From Caballeronia sp. SBC1 (GTDB lineage Bacteria; Pseudomonadota; Gammaproteobacteria; Burkholderiales; Burkholderiaceae), in the NCBI RefSeq assembly GCF_011493005.1, contig NZ_CP049157.1, positions 372,001-436,000 of the forward strand: a DNA stretch of 64,000 nt, read 5' to 3'. A program made the translations under genes and the position numbers. The notes under the pieces were generated by a model. The model saw only the letters and a list, made by a program, of their open reading frames with translations, did no database searches and was not told the origin of the DNA. This document shows positions 47,560 to 57,022 of the stretch, piece by piece. Position 1 is the first letter of the stretch, and every line of letters begins with the position of its first letter.

Positions 47560-48498
47560 ATGAAGCAGAACTTCACAGTCAGGCAGGGCGCACTCGATGG
47601 CGTGGAGGTGTTTCTGAGCGTTGCCCAGCATCGCAGTTTTCGCCGGGCAGCCGCGGAACTCGGTGTGACGCCGTCGGCCGTCAGCCAGACGGTGCGTGTA
47701 CTTGAAGCGCGCATTGGCGCAGCGCTCTTCACACGCACCACGCGTAGTGTCGGCCTGACCGAAGCTGGCGAGCGGTTTCTGTCGCGGGCAAAGCCTGCCT
47801 TCGAGGAGCTTGTCGCCGCTAGTGATGTTGCGCGCGGACTTGGCCAGCGGCCCGCCGGATTGTTGCGTCTTTCAGTGCCGCGCGCGGTGGTGCCAATCCT
47901 GCTGGAACCGCTGATTGCATCTTTCTGCCGGGCTTATCCCGAGGTCGAAGTGGAGATCGCCGCGAGCAAGGAGCTGATCGATCTTGCAGCGGAAGGATTC
48001 GACGCCGGAATCCGGCTGGGCCAGTTCGTCGACGCTGACATGGTCGCCGTACCGTTGACGCCGCCGTTTCGTCTCATCGTCGTCGGCAGTCCAGACTACT
48101 TCGCCGGGCGCAACCCACCCAGGCACACGGATGATCTGCGCCAACACGCATGCTTGAGATGGCGGCGATCCAGCGGCGCGCTGGCGCTTTGGTCATTCAA
48201 CGACGACGGCCACGCAATCGAGATCGCCGTGTCGGGCCCTCTCATCGCTCATGATTTTCCCACCATGCTGGGCGCGGCAGTCGAAGGTATGGGCCTTGCG
48301 CAGCTACCTGAGCCGATGGTCGCTGAAGGAGTGAGAGCGGGAAGACTGGTGCACGTGCTGGAGCCGTTCGCGCCGGTGATACCGGGAGTGTTTCTCTACT
48401 ATCCAAGCCGTCGGCAGATCATGCCGAAGCTTCGCGCCTTCATCGATCATGTAAAGAGCCACCCGCCAGGCCATGACAAAGTTCCGGGTACAAGATGA
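47560..48498 (+). CDS. LysR family transcriptional regulator
   Basis: A 312-aa LysR-type regulator. The N-terminal HTH is SFRRAAAELGVTPSAVSQTVRVLE. The effector domain has DAGIRLGQFVDADMVAVPL and VFLYYPSRRQ, close to the other oxidoreductase-linked LysR proteins here. It is divergent from the two small membrane-protein genes, 130 bp away, and these are its probable targets. Confidence 0.92.
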   Translation: MKQNFTVRQGALDGVEVFLSVAQHRSFRRAAAELGVTPSAVSQTVRVLEARIGAALFTRTTRSVGLTEAGERFLSRAKPAFEELVAASDVARGLGQRPAGLLRLSVPRAVVPILLEPLIASFCRAYPEVEVEIAASKELIDLAAEGFDAGIRLGQFVDADMVAVPLTPPFRLIVVGSPDYFAGRNPPRHTDDLRQHACLRWRRSSGALALWSFNDDGHAIEIAVSGPLIAHDFPTMLGAAVEGMGLAQLPEPMVAEGVRAGRLVHVLEPFAPVIPGVFLYYPSRRQIMPKLRAFIDHVKSHPPGHDKVPGTR

Positions 48499-48947
48499 AT
48501 ACTGACGTGCCGGCCGGGGAAAAGAAGGGGTTGTTTTTTCCTTTATATGGACGTCATTCAGGTGAAGGCCCCTCCTGTACGGGAAGAATTTTCGTGAGTT
48601 ACATGCGTTTGACGAAAAGTCATCGTCGCGACCAGCACGCAAGTCTGTACCCCTTCTTGGATCTCAGTTCAATAGGCCTGTTTGAATTGCGCGCATAGGA
48701 CCGCGCTCGGCTCGCCCTGCCGCCTCGTTCTTTATCGGTTAAAGGGCAGTACCCGGAGACAGAAGGAATATTTGAGCATCCGGCAGCAGTTGCCCCTGAA
48801 CGGCCATTCCTGGCCGGGCGCGCTCCGGCGTTGAACTGGCCGCGTGCGTCGCCACTGATTGGCTCGTGTCGGGCAAAAATCGACCGCTGCGGAGACGCTC
48901 GATGAGCCATAATTGGCGTCACAAAACATTACAAAGTAGAGGCAATC
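48499..48947. other. No gene seen
   Basis: About 450 bp after the LysR gene without a recognisable ORF. Nothing distinctive was noted apart from a T-rich stretch near 48532-48542. Confidence 0.45.
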
Positions 48948-49091
48948 GTGCGGCTTGTGTGGCTTGTGTTGTTGTTAGTTGCCGTCTGTGACATTGCTGG
49001 CGCAACAGCTTTCGAAAAAGTCATACGGCCAGTCAATTGCGATTCGAGTGACGCAGCGGTATGCCTGGTCTCTCTCTTCTATCTTGAATGA
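48948..49091 (+). CDS. Possible short exported peptide
   Basis: A 47-aa ORF from GTG with GAGG upstream. The N-terminus is a signal-like helix (RLVWLVLLLVAVCDIAGATA), followed by FEKVIRPVNCDSSDAAVCLV with two cysteines. It could be an intact small exported peptide or the stump of a larger lost gene. No family is recognised. Confidence 0.3.
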   Translation: MRLVWLVLLLVAVCDIAGATAFEKVIRPVNCDSSDAAVCLVSLFYLE

Positions 49092-49282
49092 CTAGAGGAG
49101 CTGGCAGGCCATGAGAAACCTCACAACCTTCCGGCGGCACGACTCCGACTTCACACAGCTATCCGGCTGGTCGTGCCGGCAGGCGTTTCGAATGTCGTGG
49201 ATCGACCCTGAAGGGACCGTCGATTTTCTCGATAGCGGACGGTCGCGGACAACCGCCCGGATCGTTGATCAAGCGCCAGAAC

Positions 49283-49636
49283 CTACGCTGTGGGATAGAT
49301 GGGTCGTTCAGCCTTGATCAAGGAAAAAAGACGAACGTCGTGAAATGCGTCTTTCCAGTACCCCCACTGTCGCATGATGCCTTCCTCTATAAATCCCAAG
49401 CTGCGCAGAAGCCCTATAGACGCTTGGTTGTCGAGGTCGGTCGTTGCCTGAATTCGATTGATGTCCCAGCGATCGTAGGCATGGTCGACAATTGAGCTAA
49501 GAGCTTCGTGCACGAGACCTTGTCCCCAAAAGCGTCTCTCCAACTCGAAACCGATGCTCGCCGACCGGAAGGCCCCATTGATGGCGAGTCCGCAGGTACC
49601 AATAAGGCACATCTTGCCGGCAAACGGCAGGCTTGC
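49283..49636 (-). pseudogene. GNAT acetyltransferase, N-terminally truncated
   Basis: The frame carries the core of a RimJ/RimL-type acetyltransferase (LIGTCGLAINGAFRSASIGF, then FWGQGLVHEAL as acetyl-CoA loop and NQASIGLLRSLGFIEEG). Upstream it is closed by TGA at 49637-49639, and the first third of the domain is not found in that frame. A piece of another frame just upstream (EDELLMIEQA) looks like part of it, so a frameshift is likely. The ATG at 49612 is internal. Confidence 0.65.
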
Positions 49637-49891
49637 TCAATCATAAGTAACTCATCCTCCATCCTATTCAGAACGAAGAACATATGGCGTCTGGCTGTGC
49701 GACGAAACCTTCGGCAAGGATGGAATGTGAGGTGTTCGAGCGAGCAATACCAACCATGTTTCAGGGGACTGGACCGTGTTCGTACTCTTCTTCTTGAGCT
49801 TTCATGGCTCGCGCGATCAATAGGAAGTCCGCTTGACTGATCCGAAGGCTCCCCTCCGCCATCGCTGACCATTTTTCCTAAGTTCGGGCGA

Positions 49892-50782
49892 CTAAATACG
49901 CCGCGGTATAGCCTCTGCGAAAAAATCGGTGACTTGTCGCACACGCGCCGGTACAAACCGGCGTCTTGGCCAGATGAGGCTTATGTCTCTGGCGTCGCCT
50001 ATAAATTCGTCGAGAACGGTGATGACGTCCGGATGCCGGAGATCATCGGCAAGAGAGATCTTGGCAAACAGGCCGATTCCCACACCGGCTAGAACACCAG
50101 CCCGGATCGTTTCGATACTGTTGGACGTGAGATTTCCGTGCACGGACACGCTAAATCGACCTTCTGGCCCGACAAAAGGCCAATGCGTTGACTCCGTCAA
50201 GCCGCGATATAAAAGGCAATTGTGATCAACGAGCTCGACAGGAGTCTTTGGCATTCCGCGTTGCTCGAAGTAGCGACGGGATCCGACGCAGACGAGAGGA
50301 GTGCTGGCCACGCGCCTGACGATCGCGTCAGGATCGTTCACGGGCCCCACTCGGATCGCCAGATCAATCCCGTCTTCCACCATATCTCGCACGAAATCCG
50401 AGAGAATGAGATCCACCTGAAGGCCAGGATTGAGTGATAGCAGGTCGGGAATAAGCGGCAAAATATGAAGACGGCCAAAAGTACCAGATGCAGCGATCCT
50501 GATCAGACCCGAGACATTATGCGTGCTGCTGGTCAGCTCGCTGTCGGCGTCATCCATCTCGTCAAGCAGCGGTTTTGCCCGATCGTAGTATCTTTGCCCC
50601 TGATCCGTCAGGGTCACGCGGCGCGTACTTCGGTTAAATAACACCACGCCGAGGCGCCTCTCGAGCGCGCCGATAGCCTTACTTATTGCCGACTGTGAAT
50701 CGCCGGTTCGATGCGCGGCAGCTGTAAAACCGCCTGCTTCAACCACGGCTATGAAGGCGTTTAATTCGTGGAATCGATCCAC
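49892..50782 (-). CDS. LysR family transcriptional regulator
   Basis: A 296-aa LysR-type regulator with FTAAAHRTGDSQSAISKAIG as recognition region. The effector domain includes DLAIRVGPVNDPDAIVRRV. It is divergent from an SDR gene (start 50886). The 103-bp gap has an AT-rich stretch with interrupted TAAT/ATTA symmetry near 50799-50830, a plausible operator. Confidence 0.92.
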   Translation of the reverse strand: MDRFHELNAFIAVVEAGGFTAAAHRTGDSQSAISKAIGALERRLGVVLFNRSTRRVTLTDQGQRYYDRAKPLLDEMDDADSELTSSTHNVSGLIRIAASGTFGRLHILPLIPDLLSLNPGLQVDLILSDFVRDMVEDGIDLAIRVGPVNDPDAIVRRVASTPLVCVGSRRYFEQRGMPKTPVELVDHNCLLYRGLTESTHWPFVGPEGRFSVSVHGNLTSNSIETIRAGVLAGVGIGLFAKISLADDLRHPDVITVLDEFIGDARDISLIWPRRRFVPARVRQVTDFFAEAIPRRI

Positions 50783-50885
50783 TTCGATTCCTCCTGGGAA
50801 TTAATATTATGGCAAATTAAGCTATTATCATTGATTCCGACATCACTCACAATCCAGCTCTCTCCACAGCTGAAGGAATGGTGTC

Positions 50886-51680
50886 ATGAATATTGATCTC
50901 ACTGGCCGCAAGGCCGTCGTTACTGGGTCCACAGCAGGTATCGGCCGAGCCATTGCAGAAGGGCTGGGGCGCGCAGGCGCCGCGGTCGTGATCAACGGCC
51001 GCACAGAGAAGCGCGTCTCCACGGCGCTTCGGGAGCTTCGCGAACTCTTACCAAAGGCGGAGTTTACCGGCGTCATCGCAGATCTTGCGACCCCGAAAGG
51101 CGCGGCGGACTTGTTCGCGCAGGCGCCGGATGCGGACATTCTCGTCAACAATGTGGGTACTGGGCGTCCCAAGTCGTTCTTCGAAATTGAGGACAGCGAG
51201 TGGATCGATCTCTTTGAACTTAATGTCATGAGCGGTATTCGCGCCTCCCGTCACTATGTGCCAAACATGACGAAGCGCGGCTGGGGGCGCGTCGTCTTCA
51301 TCAGTAGCGAGTCCGCGCTTGCCATCCCCAAGGACATGATCGACTACGCCACGACCAAGACCGCTCAGCTCGCCATTGCGAGGGGCTTGGCCGAGGTGGT
51401 CGGCGGAACGGGCGTCACCGTTAATTCGGTTCTCCCTGGTCCGACGAATTCGGAGATCATGGGTGGTTGGGCGCAGGCAAACGCAGATGCGCAAGGAATT
51501 ACGCGTGAGGAAGCCGAGCAGCAGTTCTTGAAAACGAATCGCCCGACCACGCTCCTCAATCGCTTCGCGACAACCGAAGAAGTCGCAAACCTAGTCGTCT
51601 ATGTCTGCTCGGAGCAGGCGTCGGCGACAACAGGCACTTCCTTGCGTGTCGACGGCGGTGTCGTTCGGACAATTGCATAG
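50886..51680 (+). CDS. SDR family oxidoreductase
   Basis: A 264-aa classical SDR with VVTGSTAGIGRAIAEGL, NNVGTGRP, a serine in FISSESA and catalytic YATTK. The C-terminal loop TREEAEQQFLKTNRPTTLLN is similar to that of the SDR at 72-842, which suggests the two are related. It is divergent from a LysR gene and probably regulated by it. Substrate unknown. Confidence 0.92.
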   Translation: MNIDLTGRKAVVTGSTAGIGRAIAEGLGRAGAAVVINGRTEKRVSTALRELRELLPKAEFTGVIADLATPKGAADLFAQAPDADILVNNVGTGRPKSFFEIEDSEWIDLFELNVMSGIRASRHYVPNMTKRGWGRVVFISSESALAIPKDMIDYATTKTAQLAIARGLAEVVGGTGVTVNSVLPGPTNSEIMGGWAQANADAQGITREEAEQQFLKTNRPTTLLNRFATTEEVANLVVYVCSEQASATTGTSLRVDGGVVRTIA

Positions 51681-52019
51681 GGCGCCCGCTTTTTCACTCG
51701 CTCAACGCGGCCTCGGGAAGGGCCAAACTATCGGTTCCTTCCCGGAGTAGACGACAGCCCAAGTTGAATGTGCCTGCATTTGTACGAGTATTTCCACTCG
51801 AAAATAGCCGCCCAAAGTTGCCTTAATCGCGCCGACCGGTTGGTCCATGGTGACACGAATGTCGACGATCCTCGCCTTAGGTTCGATGGTCCGCGTCCCT
51901 TGGCCGAACTCAGCCGGATGGTGATCGGCTCAGTTCGACCCGTTGCAGCCCCCTGACGAGTGGCAGCTTCGGAGCAGTCAATTTTAGGGCACTCTCGATC
52001 AATGTTTATCCACCACCCC
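51681..52019. other. No gene seen
   Basis: About 340 bp between convergent SDR and LysR genes. No ORF with family features was recognised. A terminator may be present, but none was picked out by eye. Confidence 0.45.
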
Positions 52020-52925
52020 TCATTCCAGATACGGCGTCAGCACAACTTCGATCCATTTCATGAATGCGCGGACTCGGCGCGACAGATTGCTCCGATGAGC
52101 TACGACGAGGGACACCGCGAGCGCCCGGCGACGAGAATCGGGCATAACCTCCACAAGCGCTCCATTCTCCAGGTATCGGCCAATCCCCAAGAGTGGCGCC
52201 TGAATCAGGCCGAGGCCGGCGAGGGCAGCGGCTTCGTAGGTCTGCGCGTTGTTGACGTGTAGCGTACCCGGCAACTGAAGCGTCGCGTAGCTGTCGCCGT
52301 CCGGATATTCCCATCCATAAGGTCTTGAGCCGAGCATCGTCGAAAAATGAATTGCCCGATGTTCCTGACGCTGGAGATCTCCTATCGATCGAGGCACGCC
52401 ATAGCGCGCCAGATAGACGGGACTGGCAGCGTTGACCATGCGCAACAGGCCCAGTGGGCGGGCAATCAGCGTCTCGTCCCGTATGGGTCCAAGCCGCAAC
52501 ACGCAGTCGAACCCCTCTTGAACCAGATCGACTTGCCGATCCGTACTCGACACCTCCAGCTCCAACTCGGGATGAGTCGCCATGAACTCCGGCAAGGCTG
52601 GCATGACCGTGGTGCGCGCCACCTCGGACGGAAGATCCACCCGTAGACGCCCACGAAGTGCCACGTGCTCGCCTGCGAACATCGAGTGCAGGTCATCGAC
52701 TTCAGCAAGCAGATCGCGGGCGCGCGCATGAAACGCACGTCCGTCCTCTGTCAACTGCACGCTCCGCGTCGTCCGGTGCAGGAGTCTGACACCGACATCT
52801 TCTTCCAGCTTCCGGACAGCCGTTGAGACCCTGCCCTTTTGGATGCCCAAGCGGTCGGCCGCGCGGGTGAAGCTCCCCATTTCCGCGACCGTTACGAATA
52901 TGAGGAGGGGTTCGAGATTCTGCAT
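52020..52925 (-). CDS. LysR family transcriptional regulator
   Basis: A 301-aa LysR-type regulator. SFTRAADRLGIQKGRVSTAVRKLE is the HTH. The effector domain has CVLRLGPIRDETLIARPL. It is divergent from a DoxX-like gene 117 bp away that starts a run of NAD(P)-binding protein genes. Those genes are its likely targets. Confidence 0.92.
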   Translation of the reverse strand: MQNLEPLLIFVTVAEMGSFTRAADRLGIQKGRVSTAVRKLEEDVGVRLLHRTTRSVQLTEDGRAFHARARDLLAEVDDLHSMFAGEHVALRGRLRVDLPSEVARTTVMPALPEFMATHPELELEVSSTDRQVDLVQEGFDCVLRLGPIRDETLIARPLGLLRMVNAASPVYLARYGVPRSIGDLQRQEHRAIHFSTMLGSRPYGWEYPDGDSYATLQLPGTLHVNNAQTYEAAALAGLGLIQAPLLGIGRYLENGALVEVMPDSRRRALAVSLVVAHRSNLSRRVRAFMKWIEVVLTPYLE

Positions 52926-53042
52926 TTTCGCGCCTCGGTATTGTTACCCGCAGAGAGAACAGTTAATTCACTTTGTCGGCGTTTATCATATCTGAAAAAC
53001 ACAATAAGCTTCGAAATTGAGACCCACATCGGAGAACAACAA

Positions 53043-53438
53043 GTGACTGAAACTATGACCTTGCATCGCTCCCTGTGGGCCGGCCGGGTAATGAGCGCGT
53101 TTGTCGTTATCGCTCTGGTGGCAGACGGGATTATTCAGCTTTTCGTGCCAGCACAGATCGCGAGCATGTTGCAGGAAACCGGGTTCGCGATGGACGTTAC
53201 CCGCGTCGTGGGTCCGATCGTCCTTGCCTGCGCCATCCTTTACGCCATCCCGGCTACCGCCGTCCTCGGCGCGATCCTGGTGACGGGCTATTTGGGAGGT
53301 GCCATCTGCGCCCATGTCCGCATTGGTGAGTTGGGATCGCCGCCAGAAATCATTTCGCTGGTTCTGGGCGCGTTGACATGGGGTGGCCTCTACGCGCGCA
53401 ACTCCCGTATCCGAGCCATTCTGCCGCTCATTCGTTAA
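53043..53438 (+). CDS. DoxX-like small membrane protein
   Basis: A 131-aa protein from a GTG (GGAGAA six bases upstream); an ATG at 53055 is the alternative. It has four predicted membrane helices (MSAFVVIALVADGIIQLFV onward, IVLACAILYAIP, VLGAILVTGYLGGAI, ISLVLGALTWGGL). GYLGGAICAHVR is the characteristic DoxX-like element. Known relatives are membrane proteins linked to quinone or redox functions. It heads an operon-like set with NmrA-type genes. Confidence 0.85.
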   Translation: MTETMTLHRSLWAGRVMSAFVVIALVADGIIQLFVPAQIASMLQETGFAMDVTRVVGPIVLACAILYAIPATAVLGAILVTGYLGGAICAHVRIGELGSPPEIISLVLGALTWGGLYARNSRIRAILPLIR

Positions 53439-53483
53439 GCCAACCGGGGCAGTCCTCTGTCCCTCAATATCCGGAGAAAGCAT

Positions 53484-54356
53484 ATGTTTTTAGTAACGGG
53501 AATCACGGGAAAAGTAGGCGGCGCAACGGCAGAACATCTGTTGGCGCACGGCAAGAAAGTACGCGCGCTGGTCCGCAATCGCGAGAAGGCGGCTCACTGG
53601 GCGAACCAGGGTGTGGAACTTTTAGACGGCGATTGGAATGATTCGGCAGCCGTCGAGCACGCGCTCAAAGGCGTCGAAGGCGCGTTGGTCATGTTGCCGG
53701 CTGTCTGGGCGCCCTCGCCCGATTTCAAAGAAGCCAGGGGCGTCATTGCAAACTATGTCGAGGCGCTCACCAGGGCATCGCCGCCGCGAGTGGTTGCGCT
53801 TTCGTCGATGGGGGCGAATAGAACCGGTGGGCTGGGGATGATCACGGCGCTGGCGCTTCTGGAGCAAGGATTTCGCGACCTGACATTGCCGATCGCTTAT
53901 GTGCGCGCCGGCGGATTTTTCGAAAATTTCCTCTACGGCTTGCATGTTGCCCAAGGTGGCACGCTCCCCGTCTACTACAACCCGACCGATCGGAAATCGA
54001 CCATGGTCGCGACCAACGACATCGGTGCCGAAGTCGCAGCGCTTCTGACCGGGCCGGCATGGTTGGGGCATCGCGCCATCGAGCTCGGTTCGATGGTCAG
54101 TGCGGATGAAGTAGCGACACAATTGGGAGAAGTCCTGAAGGTCGACGTCAACGCCTTTGCTGTACCGCGGGCCGGGTGGCCGGCAGCGTTCGAGCAGCTC
54201 GGCGTTCCGAAGGGCCAGACGGGACCGGCCGAAGCGATGTATGACGCCGTCAACTCGGGCTGGATGGACCTCGGCGTCGAGGGTACGGAGCACGTCCCGG
54301 GCGCGACGTCTGCCCGCGATGTCTTCGCGGCGGCCCTGAAGGCCGCTACAGAATAG
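53484..54356 (+). CDS. NmrA-like NAD(P)-binding protein
   Basis: A 290-aa atypical SDR with FLVTGITGKVGGATAEHLL at the N-terminus (GxxGxxG). GKKVRALVRNREKA follows, and the central ALSSMGANRTGG lacks a classical YxxxK. It resembles NmrA/quinone oxidoreductase 2 (QorB)-like proteins. GGAGAAAG lies before the ATG. It follows the DoxX-like gene by 45 bp. Redox sensing or quinone reduction is possible. Confidence 0.87.
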   Translation: MFLVTGITGKVGGATAEHLLAHGKKVRALVRNREKAAHWANQGVELLDGDWNDSAAVEHALKGVEGALVMLPAVWAPSPDFKEARGVIANYVEALTRASPPRVVALSSMGANRTGGLGMITALALLEQGFRDLTLPIAYVRAGGFFENFLYGLHVAQGGTLPVYYNPTDRKSTMVATNDIGAEVAALLTGPAWLGHRAIELGSMVSADEVATQLGEVLKVDVNAFAVPRAGWPAAFEQLGVPKGQTGPAEAMYDAVNSGWMDLGVEGTEHVPGATSARDVFAAALKAATE

Positions 54357-54496
54357 GTCAGCGGATCAGCGATGGGATACGACTTTGGAAATCTACTCCG
54401 GGTATTCGTACTCCATCGTGATTCTGGCAGAGCAACCAAAAGAGCCCATTTCCATATGAAATGCGGCGTTCATACCAACAACTATCGAGATCGACT

Positions 54497-55126
54497 ATGA
54501 AGGTTCTTGTTTTGGGTGCAACGGGCGGAACCGGACGGCTGATCGTCCACGACGCCTTGGAGAAGGGTCATTCCGTAGTCGCGTTAGTTCGCTCGAAGGC
54601 GCGCGCGCCCGACTTCCCAGGCGCAGACCTCATTGAGGGGGATGCCTGCGACGAAGGCGCCCTAATGCGCGCCTTGAAAGGCTGCGATGCCGTCGTCAGC
54701 TCGCTGGGCACGGGCGTTAGCCCTTTCAGCGAAGTCAGCGTTCTGACCGAAGCGACACGCGCGTTGCTCCCGGCGATGAGTCGCAGCGGCGTCCGCCGTC
54801 TGGTCTGCATCTCCGCCCTGGGGGTGGGAGATAGCCGCGGCCACGGCGGCTTCGTGTTCGACCGGCTGTTCCAGCCCTTGCTGCTTCGCCATGCCTACAA
54901 AGACAAGGGGCGCCAGGAAGCCGCGATTCGCACCAGCTCACTCGATTGGGTCTTAGTCCGGCCCGCGATGCTCACCAACGACCCAGCTCGCGGAAGCGTC
55001 AGGGCCATCGTTGACCTCGCCGACGTCAACGGCGGCAAGGTCGCACGCGCGGATGTCGCTCAGTTCGTGGTGGAGCAACTGGCGAAGGATACGTGGTTGA
55101 AACAGACACCCGTACTCCTATGGTGA
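54497..55126 (+). CDS. NAD(P)H-binding atypical SDR (BVR-B-like)
   Basis: A 209-aa Rossmann protein starting MKVLVLGATGGTGRLIV at 54497 (GAGA upstream). It has GHSVVALVRSKARAPDFPG and CISALGVGDSRG. It belongs to the biliverdin reductase B/NmrA-like group, which reduce flavins or quinones. It lies 140 bp after the NmrA-like gene. It is probably part of the same LysR-controlled set. Confidence 0.87.
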   Translation: MKVLVLGATGGTGRLIVHDALEKGHSVVALVRSKARAPDFPGADLIEGDACDEGALMRALKGCDAVVSSLGTGVSPFSEVSVLTEATRALLPAMSRSGVRRLVCISALGVGDSRGHGGFVFDRLFQPLLLRHAYKDKGRQEAAIRTSSLDWVLVRPAMLTNDPARGSVRAIVDLADVNGGKVARADVAQFVVEQLAKDTWLKQTPVLLW

Positions 55127-55188
55127 GGACGGGTCTCGTGGATCACGTTCTTCAACCACCTAGTAGTCAGGCATACAAGAGGTCACGA

Positions 55189-55380
55189 ATGAACAGATTG
55201 GAAGGCAAGATTTCGCTCATCTCGGGAGGCACAACCGGGATGGGGGCGGCGATCGCGAAACGATTCCAGACGGAAGGGGCCACGGTGATCGCCACGGGCG
55301 CCAACCCGGAAACACTGGAGAAGGCCAAGAAGGAACCATGGGCCTCGAAGTCCACTTCATTTTTATGTTTACCGAAATGA
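55189..55380 (+). pseudogene. SDR gene truncated after the cofactor motif
   Basis: The 63-codon frame MNRLEGKISLISGGTTGMGA onward holds only the first Rossmann part of a classical SDR. At about 55335 the protein-like reading shifts to another frame (LEVHFI-type), then merges into the start of the XRE-cupin gene. A frameshift plus a deletion that removed the rest of the SDR explains it. It follows the NAD(P)-binding genes and probably once belonged to them. Confidence 0.7.
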
Positions 55381-55940
55381 AAAAAAATATTCCATCCGCG
55401 CAATTCGGCGGCAAGATCCGCGCGCTGAGACAGCGGCTAAAGCTCACTCTTGACTGTACGGCAAGGGCTGCAGGGATTTCGAAACCTTTCCTGTCACAGA
55501 TAGAGCGCGGCTTGGCCATGCCCTCGATTGCCTCGTTGAAAGGCATTGCAGACGCGCTTGGTGTTGCCGTGCAATACTTTGTTGACGCTCCAAGCGAACA
55601 GAAATTTGTGTGTCGGGGTGAGAAACTGAGTTTCTTCGAGTTCGCGGATACCGCAAACTCGTTCGCGAGACTTACGCATAAGTCTGGAGGCCGGCGGCTT
55701 GAGGCCGTCCTTGTGAGATTCCCGCCCTATCAGAGCGGACCTGCCGATATGCCAACCAGCGCAGAAGAAGAGTTTCTTTACGTCACTTCGGGTGAAATTT
55801 CGTTGACTCTTGAGGGCAAGACATTTGTGCTCAAAACAGGGGACAGTGCGCATTACCAATCGACGCTGCCCCAAGGATGGTTGAATAACCGATCCACTGA
55901 GGCGCTTGCGATCTGGGTCGGGACGCCGAACCTACTTTAA
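55377..55940 (+). CDS. XRE-cupin transcriptional regulator
   Basis: A 187-aa regulator. An N-terminal XRE helix-turn-helix (IRALRQRLKLTLDCTARAAG, then SKPFLSQIERG) is followed by a C-terminal cupin (EEEFLYVTSGEISLTLEGK, then the LKTGDSAHYQSTLPQGW barrel). Such regulators often bind small amino acid or polyamine-like ligands. Starts at 55338 or 55365 are possible, but they lie in the decayed SDR region. It joins the SDR fragment by recombination. Confidence 0.85.
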   Translation: MKKNIPSAQFGGKIRALRQRLKLTLDCTARAAGISKPFLSQIERGLAMPSIASLKGIADALGVAVQYFVDAPSEQKFVCRGEKLSFFEFADTANSFARLTHKSGGRRLEAVLVRFPPYQSGPADMPTSAEEEFLYVTSGEISLTLEGKTFVLKTGDSAHYQSTLPQGWLNNRSTEALAIWVGTPNLL

Positions 55941-56227
55941 ATGTTGAAACAGACTAATCGCAAGCCACCAATTTAGCGCGATCGCCTGGGAGCCAACGAT
56001 TCCGTGACCTTGAATCGCAACGCTGCGCAACCCGATCGAAGAATAATCGCCGTTCGCTAGGCTGCACTCAGCGCGCATAGTGACTAGGGTGCGTTCGCGG
56101 TCCGCGTCCAATAGGCAACTTGCGTGTTTTCCAGCAAAGTTGCGCAGCGACGATTGTCGACAATCTAGGGGCCAGCGTTGAACGTCCGTAAGTGGCCGAC
56201 AAGCGAACGCTCGCCGGCCACCGGTGA

Positions 56228-56854
56228 TCACACTTCGGTTTGCTCAGCCATTTCGAGTGCATCGTCTACCTCAATCCCGAGGTATCGCACGGTGCTTTCA
56301 ATTTTTGTGTGGCCCAACAGCAATTGGACCGCGCGCAGGTTCTTGGTGCGTCGATAGATTAACGACGCTTTCGTTCGACGCATGGTGTGCGTACCGTACG
56401 CGGTGTCATCGAGTCCGATCGACGCGACCCAGCGATGAACGATGCGCACATACTGGCGCGTCGACACGTGCGCTGAGGCATGCAGTCGACTTGGAAACAA
56501 ATAGTCGGCAGGCTTTAATCCCCGCGCCGAAATCCATGTGGAGACACTATGACGAGTCTGCTCTGTGATTTCGAACTGCACTGGTCGATGCGTTTTCTGC
56601 TGCATGAAAGTCGCGCGGGCTACGACATGCCCTCCCACGCAGACGTCCTGCACTTGCAGTCGCGTCAGATCACACGCCCGAAGCTTGCTATCGATCGCGA
56701 GATTGAACATCGCCAACTCGCGGGCGTTGGAAGACATCTGCAGCCTCGTTCGAATCGCCCAGATTTCTCGAAGCTTCAGCGGAGGCTTCTGGCCGGTTAG
56801 CCTCCCCTTGTTCCACGGCACCCGACGAGCGTCGGAAGAATTAAGCGGTTCCAT
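56228..56854 (-). CDS. Short tyrosine recombinase/integrase
   Basis: A 208-aa phage-type integrase catalytic domain. The full active site is visible: Arg59 (LRACDL), Lys87, His156-x-x-Arg159 (HTMR), His182 (LGHTKIE) and Tyr191. It lacks the usual N-terminal arm and core-binding domain, apart from about 40 residues. Short stand-alone integrases of this kind occur in many copies in Burkholderia-like genomes. No obvious att repeat was found around it. Confidence 0.88.
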   Translation of the reverse strand: MEPLNSSDARRVPWNKGRLTGQKPPLKLREIWAIRTRLQMSSNARELAMFNLAIDSKLRACDLTRLQVQDVCVGGHVVARATFMQQKTHRPVQFEITEQTRHSVSTWISARGLKPADYLFPSRLHASAHVSTRQYVRIVHRWVASIGLDDTAYGTHTMRRTKASLIYRRTKNLRAVQLLLGHTKIESTVRYLGIEVDDALEMAEQTEV

Positions 56855-57022
56855 GACAATCTCCTCTTCAACGAAGGGAGATCGATTCTGCGCTTGGTGA
56901 AGTGGTCAATCTTCGACCCAATTCGGTCTGTCGAATCTCTACAAACCGGCCATTCGTTCGTCGTGGCGTGCAATAGGCTACTTTCCCAGCGAAAACGAAC
57001 CGAAGCGACAAATGGCAAATTC

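Noticed and set aside
49111..49317. 68-aa plus-strand ORF starting MRNLTTFRRH
   Set aside because: It overlaps the end of the GNAT remnant and has no recognisable content, although a purine-rich stretch precedes it; too weak to call.
56090..57010. Direct repeats flanking the short integrase as att sites
   Set aside because: Only short shared words such as CAATAGGC were found, not a convincing repeat.
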